Below, in pieces: positions 1-7,144 of a stretch of 40,799 bases of DNA. Position numbers and translations under genes: made by a program. This DNA comes from Muribaculaceae bacterium (GTDB lineage: Bacteria > Bacteroidota > Bacteroidia > Bacteroidales > Muribaculaceae), in assembly GCA_029060725.1 (NCBI GenBank), contig JAIDTL010000122.1, forward strand, positions 1 through 40,799. The letters are read 5' to 3'. Position 1 is the first letter of the stretch; the number at the start of each line of letters is the position of its first letter. The notes under the pieces were generated by a model. The model ran no database searches. It saw only the letters and a list, made by a program, of their open reading frames with translations, and was not told the origin of the DNA.

Positions 1-180
1 AACTGGGGGAATGCGGAAAACGAGAAGACGGCACGATATGGGGAGTATAAGTGTACTGGACCGGGAGCTGACGAAAAGGAGCGCGTGGGATGGAAGAAGA
101 CGCTGAATGCTTTGGATGCGGCAGAGCTTACTGACCCGGGAAGGATTTTTGCCCGGAATTCGGTTTGGATTCCGGACTGA
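1..180 (+). CDS. Pectinesterase (CE8), C-terminal fragment
   Basis: The reading frame is open from the first base and stops at 178-180, so this is the last 59 codons of a gene that begins left of the window. The residues include EYKCTGPGAD followed by an R-V-x-W stretch and a closing W-I-P. This is the usual ending of bacterial pectin methylesterases (EY...GPGA...R..W...W.P), which remove methyl esters from pectin in the periplasm or outside the cell. The catalytic Asp residues lie upstream and cannot be checked. The call rests on about 60 residues, so it is a family-level assignment. A related parallel beta-helix carbohydrate esterase is the alternative. Confidence 0.75.
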   Translation, partial: NWGNAENEKTARYGEYKCTGPGADEKERVGWKKTLNALDAAELTDPGRIFARNSVWIPD

Positions 181-233
181 CAACATCTTCAGTGTCGTTT
201 TAACTTTCCTGATATTTACTTGTCTTATATAGC

Positions 234-998
234 ATGAAAGCAATTGTAAAGATATGTATAGCCGTATTATGTATGATTACCGGCTATTTTAAGGCATCAT
301 CTGCGGATACAAAATTCGCTGATGAGACTCTAAAATATGTCATCACATATAAATGGGGACTAATCACAAAAGATTCAGGGGAAGCGACACTTTCGATTAA
401 GAATCAAGGATCAAAGTATTATATCAGACTGACAGGCAAGACAAAGCCATGGGCAGATGGTCTCTTCAAGGTAAGAGACACACTGGTTTCGGTCATGGAC
501 AAAGCAAAATTCCATCCTCTGTCTTATACCAAAATAGCACATGAGGGTGATTGGCATAGAAAAGATGTCATTGAATATTCTTATACGGGGACGAATGTAA
601 AGGGTAATGCTTCTGTCTATAAAGAGAAAAAAGGGAATGTCAAGACTGAAAACTTTGAATTGTCGTCGTCAGGTGACACTTTCGATATGTTGAGTGTATT
701 CTATTGGATACGAAGCATTGACCTTGCCAACATTGAAACCGGAAAGAAACTCACCGCTACCCTCTTCTCCGAGTCGCGAGAGGAAACCGTAAAGATATGG
801 AAAGTTGGCGAAGGGAGTGTCAAGATGCGCGATGGAAGCAAACGGGAAGCTTGGCATATCAAATTCACATTCACTTCTAAAGGAGGGAAAAAGACAAGCG
901 ACGATATCGAGGCTTGGATATCCAAGGATGGAAAGAGAGTGCCGCTTGAGATAAAAGGGAAACTCCCCCTTGGACACGTCTGCGCCTATCTTATTTAG
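234..998 (+). CDS. DUF3108 domain-containing secreted protein
   Basis: 254 residues. The N terminus (MKAIVKICIAVLCMITGYF, cleavage near SSA) is a signal peptide, so the mature protein is periplasmic or outer-membrane associated. The mature part begins E-T-L-K-Y-V-I-T-Y-K-W-G and continues with an alternating beta pattern, an FD-M-L-S-V-F-Y-W-I-R segment and a C-terminal D-x-x-x-x-P-L-E-I motif. This pattern is typical of DUF3108, a lipocalin-like beta-barrel family of unknown function common in Bacteroidetes. ATG at 234 is the only sensible start. The stop overlaps the stop of the convergent tonB-like gene by 8 bases, and its terminator lies inside that gene. No promoter matching the Bacteroidetes consensus is obvious in the 54-base upstream gap. 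Confidence 0.8.
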   Translation: MKAIVKICIAVLCMITGYFKASSADTKFADETLKYVITYKWGLITKDSGEATLSIKNQGSKYYIRLTGKTKPWADGLFKVRDTLVSVMDKAKFHPLSYTKIAHEGDWHRKDVIEYSYTGTNVKGNASVYKEKKGNVKTENFELSSSGDTFDMLSVFYWIRSIDLANIETGKKLTATLFSESREETVKIWKVGEGSVKMRDGSKREAWHIKFTFTSKGGKKTSDDIEAWISKDGKRVPLEIKGKLPLGHVCAYLI

Positions 999-1734
999 GG
1001 ATTATGGTGAAGGTCAGGGAGCCACGCGTGGATGTGGCTCCTTTTTTTGCGCTCCAACGGGCTTGCATCGCAGCTTGCTCGCATTTTTTTCGGATCTCAC
1101 GGGTAGCTGCACCGGAGGCTGTGGCTGTAACTACTTTCCCTTCAGCATCTACTGTGATCGACACTGTGACAGTCGTCTTGTGAGCCAGAGATACGTCCGG
1201 GAGAGGACAGCCAAGGAATTGGCGACCGCTCATCTTGCCGGTGACACCGGCTCCTACACCTTCACTACCCCCTGTAGAATCAAATTTCCCTTGTACGGAA
1301 CCAGGCTTACTTTTGAATTTACCGGCCATTGACGTTGCTACCTTCTCCTCTTCTTTCTTTTTGTCGGGAGCTGTCGTTTTCACCGGACTCTCTGCAGTTG
1401 ATGTGACAAGCTTCTGCTCCGGAGAAGGAGTTTGATTATCGTCGGAAACGACAGTATGAGGTTGCTCTTCAGCAGCTGGAGCCGGCTCTCCTTTTATTTC
1501 CGGAGCAGGGGCATCCTTTGCGACGGCATCAGGCTCACCGATAGTCTTATGATTCTCGAGTAAGAGTTCAGGGTCGAGAAACACCTCATCTTCTTCAAGT
1601 TGAGGATTTTCAGCTGAAACAAGCCGCTCATCATAGCGTAGAGTGGCTACGAGAAGCCACACGAGAATAGCACCAATCGCCAGAAAAGTGACGAAAGCTG
1701 CTATAATTGAGTCTCTGCGATGGGATGAGTTCAT
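991..1734 (-). CDS. TonB/TolA-like energy transducer protein
   Basis: About 247 residues from ATG at 1734; a longer reading to 1761 would need a TTG start overlapping exbD, which I consider less likely. A short cytoplasmic N terminus (MNSSHRRDS) leads to one membrane helix (about residues 9-31). A long Pro/Glu/Lys/Thr-rich spacer follows (about 40-150). The C-terminal domain has V-T-V-S-I-T-V-D-A-E-G-K-V and ends in beta strand S-L-T-F-T-I-I-P-K, as in TonB/TolA C-terminal domains that cross the periplasm and contact outer-membrane partners. It starts 10 bases after exbD, so ExbB, ExbD and this protein probably form one proton-driven complex. Whether it works as TonB or TolA cannot be told from sequence. 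Confidence 0.8.
   Translation of the reverse strand: MNSSHRRDSIIAAFVTFLAIGAILVWLLVATLRYDERLVSAENPQLEEDEVFLDPELLLENHKTIGEPDAVAKDAPAPEIKGEPAPAAEEQPHTVVSDDNQTPSPEQKLVTSTAESPVKTTAPDKKKEEEKVATSMAGKFKSKPGSVQGKFDSTGGSEGVGAGVTGKMSGRQFLGCPLPDVSLAHKTTVTVSITVDAEGKVVTATASGAATREIRKKCEQAAMQARWSAKKGATSTRGSLTFTIIPK
1018..1048 (+). terminator. Intrinsic terminator nested in antisense tonB-like coding sequence
   Basis: A perfect 8-bp stem GGAGCCAC (1018-1025) / GTGGCTCC (1034-1041) with an 8-base loop is followed directly by seven T on the plus strand. It lies 20 bases after the DUF3108 stop codon. It falls within the 3' coding part of the opposite-strand tonB-like gene, where the same bases encode residues around GATSTRGSLT. 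Confidence 0.85.
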
Positions 1735-1744
1735 AGGCGAAATA

Positions 1745-2206
1745 TCATTTTCCCGAGTCAAGATTGGATGGAGATTCTTGAAGAGCTTTAGTGGCGAGCA
1801 CCATTTTCATCTTTCTACGGGCAGCCATGTCAAGAATTTCCACAATTTTGCCATATTCCACCTTTTCATCCGCATAAAGGGCAATTCCCCTTGTAGAGTC
1901 CTGCTGCTGGATAAGAGTCAAGGCAGATATCAGTTCATCGCGCGTGACTGCCCTGGGTGTAGACGTCCCGGGTAAAGAATCAGTGCGATCCATCACGATG
2001 TAGAACTGCGACAGAGAATCTACGTAAACCTCAGTAAGAGGTTTTTGGGAAGTCTGTTCAGAACTTTGCGGGAGATTTACATCAATAGCTGCAGGAAAGA
2101 TAAGAGTAGAAGTGACCATGAAGAAAATGAGCAGAAGGAAAATCACATCTGTCATTGACGACATGGAGAATGTATCGAGAGTATTGAAGGATCGTTTTAG
2201 GGCCAT
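1745..2206 (-). CDS. exbD: ExbD/TolR biopolymer transport protein
   Basis: 153 residues. A short cytoplasmic start (MALKRSFNTLDTFSMSSMTD) leads into one membrane helix V-I-F-L-L-L-I-F-F-M-V-T-S. The conserved membrane Asp of the ExbD/TolR proton path is in SSMTDVIF (about residue 20). The periplasmic domain contains D-V-N-L-P-Q-S and a final Y-G-x-I-V-E-I-L-D-M-A segment, both typical of the family. The protein couples proton flow through the ExbB channel to its TonB-like partner. It lies between exbB and the tonB-like gene on the same strand. Confidence 0.92.
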   Translation of the reverse strand: MALKRSFNTLDTFSMSSMTDVIFLLLIFFMVTSTLIFPAAIDVNLPQSSEQTSQKPLTEVYVDSLSQFYIVMDRTDSLPGTSTPRAVTRDELISALTLIQQQDSTRGIALYADEKVEYGKIVEILDMAARRKMKMVLATKALQESPSNLDSGK

Positions 2207-2208
2207 GG

Positions 2209-2248
2209 TTTGCGTTGGGCGTTGGGCGTTTTACGTTGTACGTTTTGC
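2209..2248. repeat. Short degenerate tandem repeat between exbB and exbD
   Basis: The 45-base gap is filled by degenerate units such as GCGTTGG, GCGTTTT and ACGTTGT. The same kind of GCGTTTT array occurs at 36434-36466. Confidence 0.6.
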
Positions 2249-2251
2249 AAA

Positions 2252-2878
2252 TTAGGCAGCGGGTTCGTTGAGCAGGTCCATGAACTCCATGGTCTTAGTC
2301 TCCATCCCTGTGACAACCCTACTTACACGGCTGACAAGGAAGTTATAGCCGAACAGTGCGAGGATGCCAACGATAAGACCTCCGACAGTAGTCACGAGTG
2401 CCTGATAAATGCCGCTTGAAAGAACTATGATATTCGCTCCCGTGCCTGCCATGGCGAGTGCGTAGAAGGCTTCAATCATACCTGTAACTGTGCCAAGAAA
2501 TCCCAACATGGGAGCGCCTGCTGCAGTAGTAGAAAGCCAAGTGAATCCTTTGCCAAGTTTTGCCACCTCAATATTGCCAGTGTTTTCTATAGCTACAAGG
2601 ACATCCTGCATCGGGCGTCCGATGCGAGTCACGCCTTTCAAAATAAGCCTGGAATATGGAGTGTCGGTCTTTTTGCATAGTTGCATAGCACTTTCAAGGT
2701 CACCTTCATGCACATAATCACGGATGCGCTGCATGAAAGTATTGTCTTGTTTGCCTGCTCTTGAAATTGCAAGACACCTTTCTACAAAAATGTAGATGCT
2801 TACAATCAGCATCAAAGCGAGCGGAATCATAATGTAGCCGCCATCCATTACAAGCGACCAGAGGCTGAGGGTTTCCAT
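2252..2878 (-). CDS. exbB: ExbB/TolQ/MotA proton-channel family protein
   Basis: 208 residues from ATG at 2878 (METLSLWSLVMDGGYIMIPL); the 15-codon upstream extension is repeat-derived sequence. There are three membrane segments: about residues 13-32, a pair around 110-145 (T-A-A-G-A-P-M-L-G-F-L-G-T-V-T-G-M) and around 155-180. The conserved G-F-L-G-T-V-x-G-M-I-x-A-F motif of MotA/TolQ/ExbB is intact. The family forms the pentameric inner-membrane proton channel around ExbD. It lies between pdxJ and exbD on the same strand. Confidence 0.93.
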   Translation of the reverse strand: METLSLWSLVMDGGYIMIPLALMLIVSIYIFVERCLAISRAGKQDNTFMQRIRDYVHEGDLESAMQLCKKTDTPYSRLILKGVTRIGRPMQDVLVAIENTGNIEVAKLGKGFTWLSTTAAGAPMLGFLGTVTGMIEAFYALAMAGTGANIIVLSSGIYQALVTTVGGLIVGILALFGYNFLVSRVSRVVTGMETKTMEFMDLLNEPAA

Positions 2879-2910
2879 AATTGGATTATGAGTTTTATAG
2901 ATTATAAATT

Positions 2911-2954
2911 CATGATACATCATGGTTTATCATGTTGCATCATGATACATCATG
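2911..2954. repeat. Direct repeats CATGATACATCATG upstream of exbB
   Basis: Two perfect 14-base copies (2911-2924 and 2941-2954) spaced exactly 30 bases apart, with a related TTATCATG segment between them. The unit is itself nearly palindromic (CATGAT...ATCATG). It lies between pdxJ and exbB. Confidence 0.8.
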
Positions 2955-2973
2955 AATATTCAACATTTGATTA

Positions 2974-3690
2974 TTAATCGGAGAGGCAGTCAAGATAAGC
3001 CTTGACAGTGGCATCAATTCCGAGATATAGGGCGTCGCAAATTAAGGCATGCCCTATGCTGACTTCGTCGATCCAAGGAATTGTATCGTGGAAATATTTG
3101 AGATTTTCGAGACTAAGGTCGTGACCGGCATTCAGACCTATTCCACACACTTTTGCCACAGTAGAAGCATCAACGAATGGAGCAATAGCATGCTCTCGAT
3201 TTTTTGCATAGTTGTCGGCGTATGATTTTGTGTACAGTTCCACTCGGTCAGCGCCTGCAAGTTTTGCCTCGAGCACCTGATTAGGATCCGGATCTACAAA
3301 CAATGATACTCTTATTCCGGCATCCTTGAATCTTTTGATGATTTCCGACAGCTTCGCTGAATTTGCCATTACGTCCCATCCGTGGTTGGATGTAAGTTGA
3401 CCGGGGGCATCAGGAACGAGAGTCACTTGCTCAGGTTTTGTAGCCACAACTAAATTAATGAAGTCTTCTGAAGGATATCCTTCTATGTTTAGCTCGGTGG
3501 CAATTGCTTCTCTCAGCAAAGGGACATCCGATCTTCTGATGTGGCGCTCGTCGGGTCGTGGATGAATCGTAATACCCTGTGCACCCGCTTTTTCACACGT
3601 CAACGCAAAATGAACGAGGTCGGGATTATTTTCATCCCGAGCGTTGCGGATTGTGGCAACTTTATTGATATTGACACTTAGTCTTGTCAT
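2974..3690 (-). CDS. pdxJ: Pyridoxine 5'-phosphate synthase PdxJ
   Basis: 238 residues, the usual length for PdxJ. The N terminus L-S-V-N-I-N-K-V-A-T-I-R-N-A-R is the family signature. It is followed by I-T-I-H-P-R-P-D-E-R-H-I (phosphate and substrate binding), V-T-L-V-P-D (catalytic Glu in other members is replaced by the PD context here), and C-G-I-G-L-N-A-G-H-D-L near the C terminus. The enzyme is a TIM barrel. It condenses 1-deoxy-xylulose 5-phosphate with 3-amino-2-oxopropyl phosphate to form pyridoxine 5'-phosphate, the ring-closing step of the DXP-dependent vitamin B6 route. It is first in the minus-strand row that continues into exbB, exbD and tonB, and is divergent from the nadK unit. 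Confidence 0.95.
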   Translation of the reverse strand: MTRLSVNINKVATIRNARDENNPDLVHFALTCEKAGAQGITIHPRPDERHIRRSDVPLLREAIATELNIEGYPSEDFINLVVATKPEQVTLVPDAPGQLTSNHGWDVMANSAKLSEIIKRFKDAGIRVSLFVDPDPNQVLEAKLAGADRVELYTKSYADNYAKNREHAIAPFVDASTVAKVCGIGLNAGHDLSLENLKYFHDTIPWIDEVSIGHALICDALYLGIDATVKAYLDCLSD

Positions 3691-3804
3691 TTTCGTTTTT
3701 GTATTGTTATATTATAAAAACAATGTTTCTAAGTGAAAATATTATGCAAAATCGAGCTTCTTGGGCAAAATTTGAATAAAAAAACTTAAAAATAGCCTAC
3801 GAGC

Positions 3805-3835
3805 TATGATTTTCGGCACAATATTTGTATCTTTG
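3805..3835 (+). promoter_or_regulatory. Bacteroidetes-type promoter for the ACT-like/nadK unit
   Basis: A -7 element TATCTTTG at 3828-3835 fits the TAnnTTTG consensus. A weak -33 element TATG (3805-3808, three of four matches to TTTG) lies 19 bases upstream. Transcription would start near 3842, leaving a leader of about 60 bases before ATG 3901. Confidence 0.6.
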
Positions 3836-3900
3836 AAAACGCAAACCGATTTTGATGATTTGCATCAAAGGCGCTTTGCAGATTCTGCAAGGCAAAATTA

Positions 3901-4257
3901 ATGAAAAACATTGAAATCACCAAAAGAAAATTAACATTGACGACACAAGAGACTCTCATACAGCGCGACGACTGCAGCATGGTGACGCTTTTATGCTCTC
4001 CTTCAGACTACAGTGCAAGCATCCTGACACATGCGTGCGAGGATGCCGGGGCACCCGTCGTAGACCTTCTTACGAAGCCTGCCGACGACATGAGCATCAG
4101 TGTGACCCTCAGACTGCGTTGCGACGACCCCACTCCGGCAATTCATAATCTGGAAAGATACGGATATGAAGTGGCGGAAGCTGAAGGAAATAACTACACA
4201 GACTCGATGATTGCTGCAGAGCGGCTACTCGAATTGCAAGTAATGCTCAACGTATAA
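3901..4257 (+). CDS. ACT-like domain protein, stand-alone tail of the CBS protein usually found next to nadK
   Basis: 118 residues, no signal peptide. The segment M-V-T-L-L-C-S-P-S-D-Y-S-A-S-I-L-T is followed by a beta strand S-V-T-L-R-L-R and then L-E-R-Y-G-Y-E-V. The end, R-L-L-E-L-Q-V-M-L-N-V, resembles the C-terminal ACT-like part of a CBS-domain protein that I recall immediately upstream of NAD kinase in Bacteroides. The two CBS domains expected before it are absent: only 210 bases separate this ATG from pdxJ, and they hold the promoter. It ends 13 bases before nadK, so it is probably co-transcribed and may affect NADP supply. The function is unknown; the link to the CBS protein is from memory and from context. 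Confidence 0.65.
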   Translation: MKNIEITKRKLTLTTQETLIQRDDCSMVTLLCSPSDYSASILTHACEDAGAPVVDLLTKPADDMSISVTLRLRCDDPTPAIHNLERYGYEVAEAEGNNYTDSMIAAERLLELQVMLNV

Positions 4258-4270
4258 CATTTGAATCGCG

Positions 4271-5140
4271 ATGAGACGAACTACATTAGCGCTGTATGGA
4301 AAATCCCGCCAAGACCAGAATCTAACCGGGATAATGAATTTCATGGCCGAAGCCCGCATGAGGGGATTCGGCCTTTTGTGTCATGAAAAGTTTGCTGCCT
4401 ACCTTTCGAGATTCGGAGAGAATCCGGATTTCATACCCCCTATCTTCTCAGGGATTCCGGATGCTGACGTAGCAATCAGTTTTGGCGGAGACGGTACTTT
4501 TTTGAGAACCGCACGCCGATTGGAATCAACAGAGATGCCAATCGCCGGTATCAATACCGGCAATTTGGGCTATCTTGCTCACTTTTCTCTTGATGACATC
4601 ACGCTTCTTCTTGACGGCATCCGCAACAAATCTTTGCAGATGCAGCCCAGAAAGCTCATTGAAGTGTCAGGACGAGGCATTCCTGACAATTTCCTACGAT
4701 GTGCGCTTAATGAGATAGCTGTGCAGAAAGATGACTCAGCATCAATGATAAATGTAAATGTCGAGCTTGACGGATTCTTTCTTGCAGATTATCGGGCAGA
4801 CGGACTGATAGTCTCTACCGCGACCGGAAGCACAGCCTATAATCTATCAGTAGGGGGACCAATATGCCAGCCGGAGCTGGATTGCATGGTGCTTGCTCCG
4901 GTAGCCCCACATTCCCTGACATTGCGACCGATAGTCATATCAGGAAATTCGGTGTTGAGGCTGACGATGACATCGCGTACGGGATCCTACCGATTGAGTG
5001 TGGATGGATATAGCGTTGCCATGAAAGAAGGGAGCAGCCTTGAGTTGAAAGCTGCCCCCTACGTGGTGAATTTATTATCGCCTCACGATGACACATTTGC
5101 GGCGTCGCTGCGCGAGAAACTGCTTTGGGGAAGAAGTTGA
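4271..5140 (+). CDS. nadK: NAD kinase
   Basis: 289 residues. The signature F-G-G-D-G-T-F-L lies at about 71-78, with the catalytic Asp in GGDGT. I-A-G-I-N-T-G-N-L-G-Y-L follows (about 91-102), then A-D-G-L-I-V-S-T-A-T-G-S-T-A-Y and a P-I-V-I-S segment. All key parts of the ATP-NAD kinase fold are present and the length is normal. The enzyme phosphorylates NAD to NADP in the cytoplasm. It sits 13 bases after the ACT-like gene, and the convergent gene ends only 13 bases beyond its stop without a visible terminator. Confidence 0.96.
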   Translation: MRRTTLALYGKSRQDQNLTGIMNFMAEARMRGFGLLCHEKFAAYLSRFGENPDFIPPIFSGIPDADVAISFGGDGTFLRTARRLESTEMPIAGINTGNLGYLAHFSLDDITLLLDGIRNKSLQMQPRKLIEVSGRGIPDNFLRCALNEIAVQKDDSASMINVNVELDGFFLADYRADGLIVSTATGSTAYNLSVGGPICQPELDCMVLAPVAPHSLTLRPIVISGNSVLRLTMTSRTGSYRLSVDGYSVAMKEGSSLELKAAPYVVNLLSPHDDTFAASLREKLLWGRS

Positions 5141-5153
5141 ATAAGATCTAAAT

Positions 5154-7025
5154 TTATTTGAATACAACTTTTGAAGTACGAGTTGAGCCATCAGAAAGTT
5201 TGGAAACTTTTACGAATATTCCTTGCTTTGGAGTGGCTACTCGGACGCCTGAAATGTCGTAATATTCAGCAGAAACCTCTTCCGCATAGTAATCAAGAGC
5301 CTCTACAGCAGAGAAATCTCCCACTTTGACTTTGTTAGCATTTAGAATGGTGCCGTTAGGATTGATGATGAAAGCAGCTACATAAAGTTTGTCTTTATCT
5401 TGGATCACATTATTGGAAGCAATGTCGTAGGAAAATTCCGAAGCATATGGCTTATTGAATTCGATATCGGCGGGAACTGAGTCATCGACACCCTTCATAC
5501 CATTGACATCAACCACCACATCATTGAAAATCAGATTCGGAACTTTGGAGGGCCACTTTGTGAGGACTTCAAGTTCGGTGCCAATGTAGTTTACGGCAGA
5601 ACCCGGGAAATAGTTGGATTGCCACCAACTTTCATCTTCCCCGGTGAGTCCGTTATTAATCAGAAGATAGCCAACTTTATAACCGGCATTTTCCTTATTT
5701 TCAAAGAATGTAGCGGCAGAAGATACATTAATCTTAGTCTTCTCTTCATTTGCCCAAACAGCCTTAACCGAAATGTCGGCAGGAACAACAGTCTCCATGG
5801 AAGCAATCACTTCCTTCTTCATACCGAATCCATCAGTGGTATTCCCATAATATGGGTCTTCAAGACCGTTTCGATTCAAAGTAGAATTGGGGAAACTTGC
5901 GACACTAACGGGATATTCTGAAGTGACCTGCATAGGATCTCTGTCGTGATATGCTGCCAACACTATATTATCACCATACAATTCATTCAACTGCTCAAGT
6001 GCAAAATATCCGCGAGTGCACCAGCCGCACCATGTCCCTGTAAACTCCTCAAGCATCGGACGATGCTTAGGCACAAAAGGAAGCACCAGCAGCTTGCAAG
6101 ACGCATAAGAATTTGGATTTGCATTATCCATACCATTCACCTTATTGATCTTCAGATCAACCGTAAACTCACCAAGTTCAGGCCATGCAGCTATGGGGAT
6201 ATCAACAGAAGTCCCATTGACAAAGTTGGACATGATTGGAGTGTCAAATTCAAGAGTGCGGTCGAAACTCTTGCCATCTATAGTGTAAGTGTAACCGATA
6301 GATGACATATCCTTTATGCCCGGAGTAGAGAGGACTGCACTGATATTGAAATCTTTATCTATCTGGCTATATGTAGTGGCAACACTTTTGATGCCTACGC
6401 TATATTCCGGGAATTCTCCTTCTACAGTCACATAAATCATTGCAGCGGCATTCAGTTTATCATTATAAGGCATCCACTTCAGGAAGTCTTTGGATGCACG
6501 TATATAAAGAGAGTTCGGATTGTCGCAAGGAGAAATTAGCAAAGGATATTGCTGCTTATTGGAAAGGACCTGCCCTTTTTCTGCGGCAGGCACAGTGAAG
6601 CTATAGCCAACATATATTCCTTCTTCAGTGATCACGTAAGGCTCAGCCAGAGTAGTAGAAATCTGACCGAATGAGTCTTCGCTCCCTGGAAGAGAAATCT
6701 TTTCGGGAGTGACTTCTGCCGCACACACATCAGGGACAGTCACCTTTACACCATCTACTTTCTCAAGTGTCAGTTCTTTAGAGAGCCACAGTGAAGCCGA
6801 CTCTATTCCCTCGTATGCATTTAAGACAGCACGGACAGCTGTAATTTTCTTTCCTACGAGAGCCGGATCTTCGATACGGATAGCCACATCGTAGATTTCA
6901 GATTTTCCCTTACCCCAGATACCGTATTCATCGCCGGCGTAAGAAAATGTAATTGCACTTTCTGCAGCCACAGCCGAAAGCATGGCTGAACCCAGAAGGC
7001 AAGATGCAAAAAGTTTCTTCAACAT
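5154..7025 (-). CDS. Secreted Omp28-like protein with thioredoxin-like CxxC and T9SS-type sorting domain
   Basis: 623 residues. A signal peptide (MLKKLFASCLLGSAMLSAVA) is followed by an unrecognised beta-rich half (about 20-310). The Omp28-like region begins with R-P-M-L-E-E-F-T-G-T-W-C-G-W-C (CxxC at about 329-332), then Y-F-A-L-E-Q-L-N-E-L-Y-G-D and a later G-S-A-V-N-Y-I-G segment. The last 45 residues (Y-Y-D-I-S-G-V-R-V-A-T-P-K-Q-G-I-F-V...K-V-V-F-K) match the type IX secretion type A sorting domain. The protein is likely exported across the outer membrane. Whether CxxC is redox active is not known. It is convergent with nadK. Confidence 0.8.
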   Translation of the reverse strand: MLKKLFASCLLGSAMLSAVAAESAITFSYAGDEYGIWGKGKSEIYDVAIRIEDPALVGKKITAVRAVLNAYEGIESASLWLSKELTLEKVDGVKVTVPDVCAAEVTPEKISLPGSEDSFGQISTTLAEPYVITEEGIYVGYSFTVPAAEKGQVLSNKQQYPLLISPCDNPNSLYIRASKDFLKWMPYNDKLNAAAMIYVTVEGEFPEYSVGIKSVATTYSQIDKDFNISAVLSTPGIKDMSSIGYTYTIDGKSFDRTLEFDTPIMSNFVNGTSVDIPIAAWPELGEFTVDLKINKVNGMDNANPNSYASCKLLVLPFVPKHRPMLEEFTGTWCGWCTRGYFALEQLNELYGDNIVLAAYHDRDPMQVTSEYPVSVASFPNSTLNRNGLEDPYYGNTTDGFGMKKEVIASMETVVPADISVKAVWANEEKTKINVSSAATFFENKENAGYKVGYLLINNGLTGEDESWWQSNYFPGSAVNYIGTELEVLTKWPSKVPNLIFNDVVVDVNGMKGVDDSVPADIEFNKPYASEFSYDIASNNVIQDKDKLYVAAFIINPNGTILNANKVKVGDFSAVEALDYYAEEVSAEYYDISGVRVATPKQGIFVKVSKLSDGSTRTSKVVFK

Positions 7026-7029
7026 ATCT

Positions 7030-7099
7030 TAGTAACTATAAACTATTAACTATTAACTATTAATTAGGAATGCTTAATTCATAATGCATAATGCATAAT
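7030..7099. repeat. AT-rich short tandem repeats in the intergenic gap
   Basis: Units of ACTATTA (7030-7065) are followed by ATAATGC units (7079-7096). They fill most of the gap between two minus-strand secreted-protein genes and resemble arrays at 11671, 22071 and 33733. Confidence 0.7.
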
Positions 7100-7144
7100 T
7101 GTCAGTATCCGATATTCAGACAAAAAAGCTTTTTGATATATTAA

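Noticed and set aside
669..977. Antisense frames within the DUF3108 gene
   Set aside because: They are shadows of the real gene in other frames, with no start context or family match.
1735..1761. Longer tonB-like start at 1761
   Set aside because: That codon is TTG and the reading would overlap exbD; ATG 1734 fits the helix position and leaves a 10-base gap.
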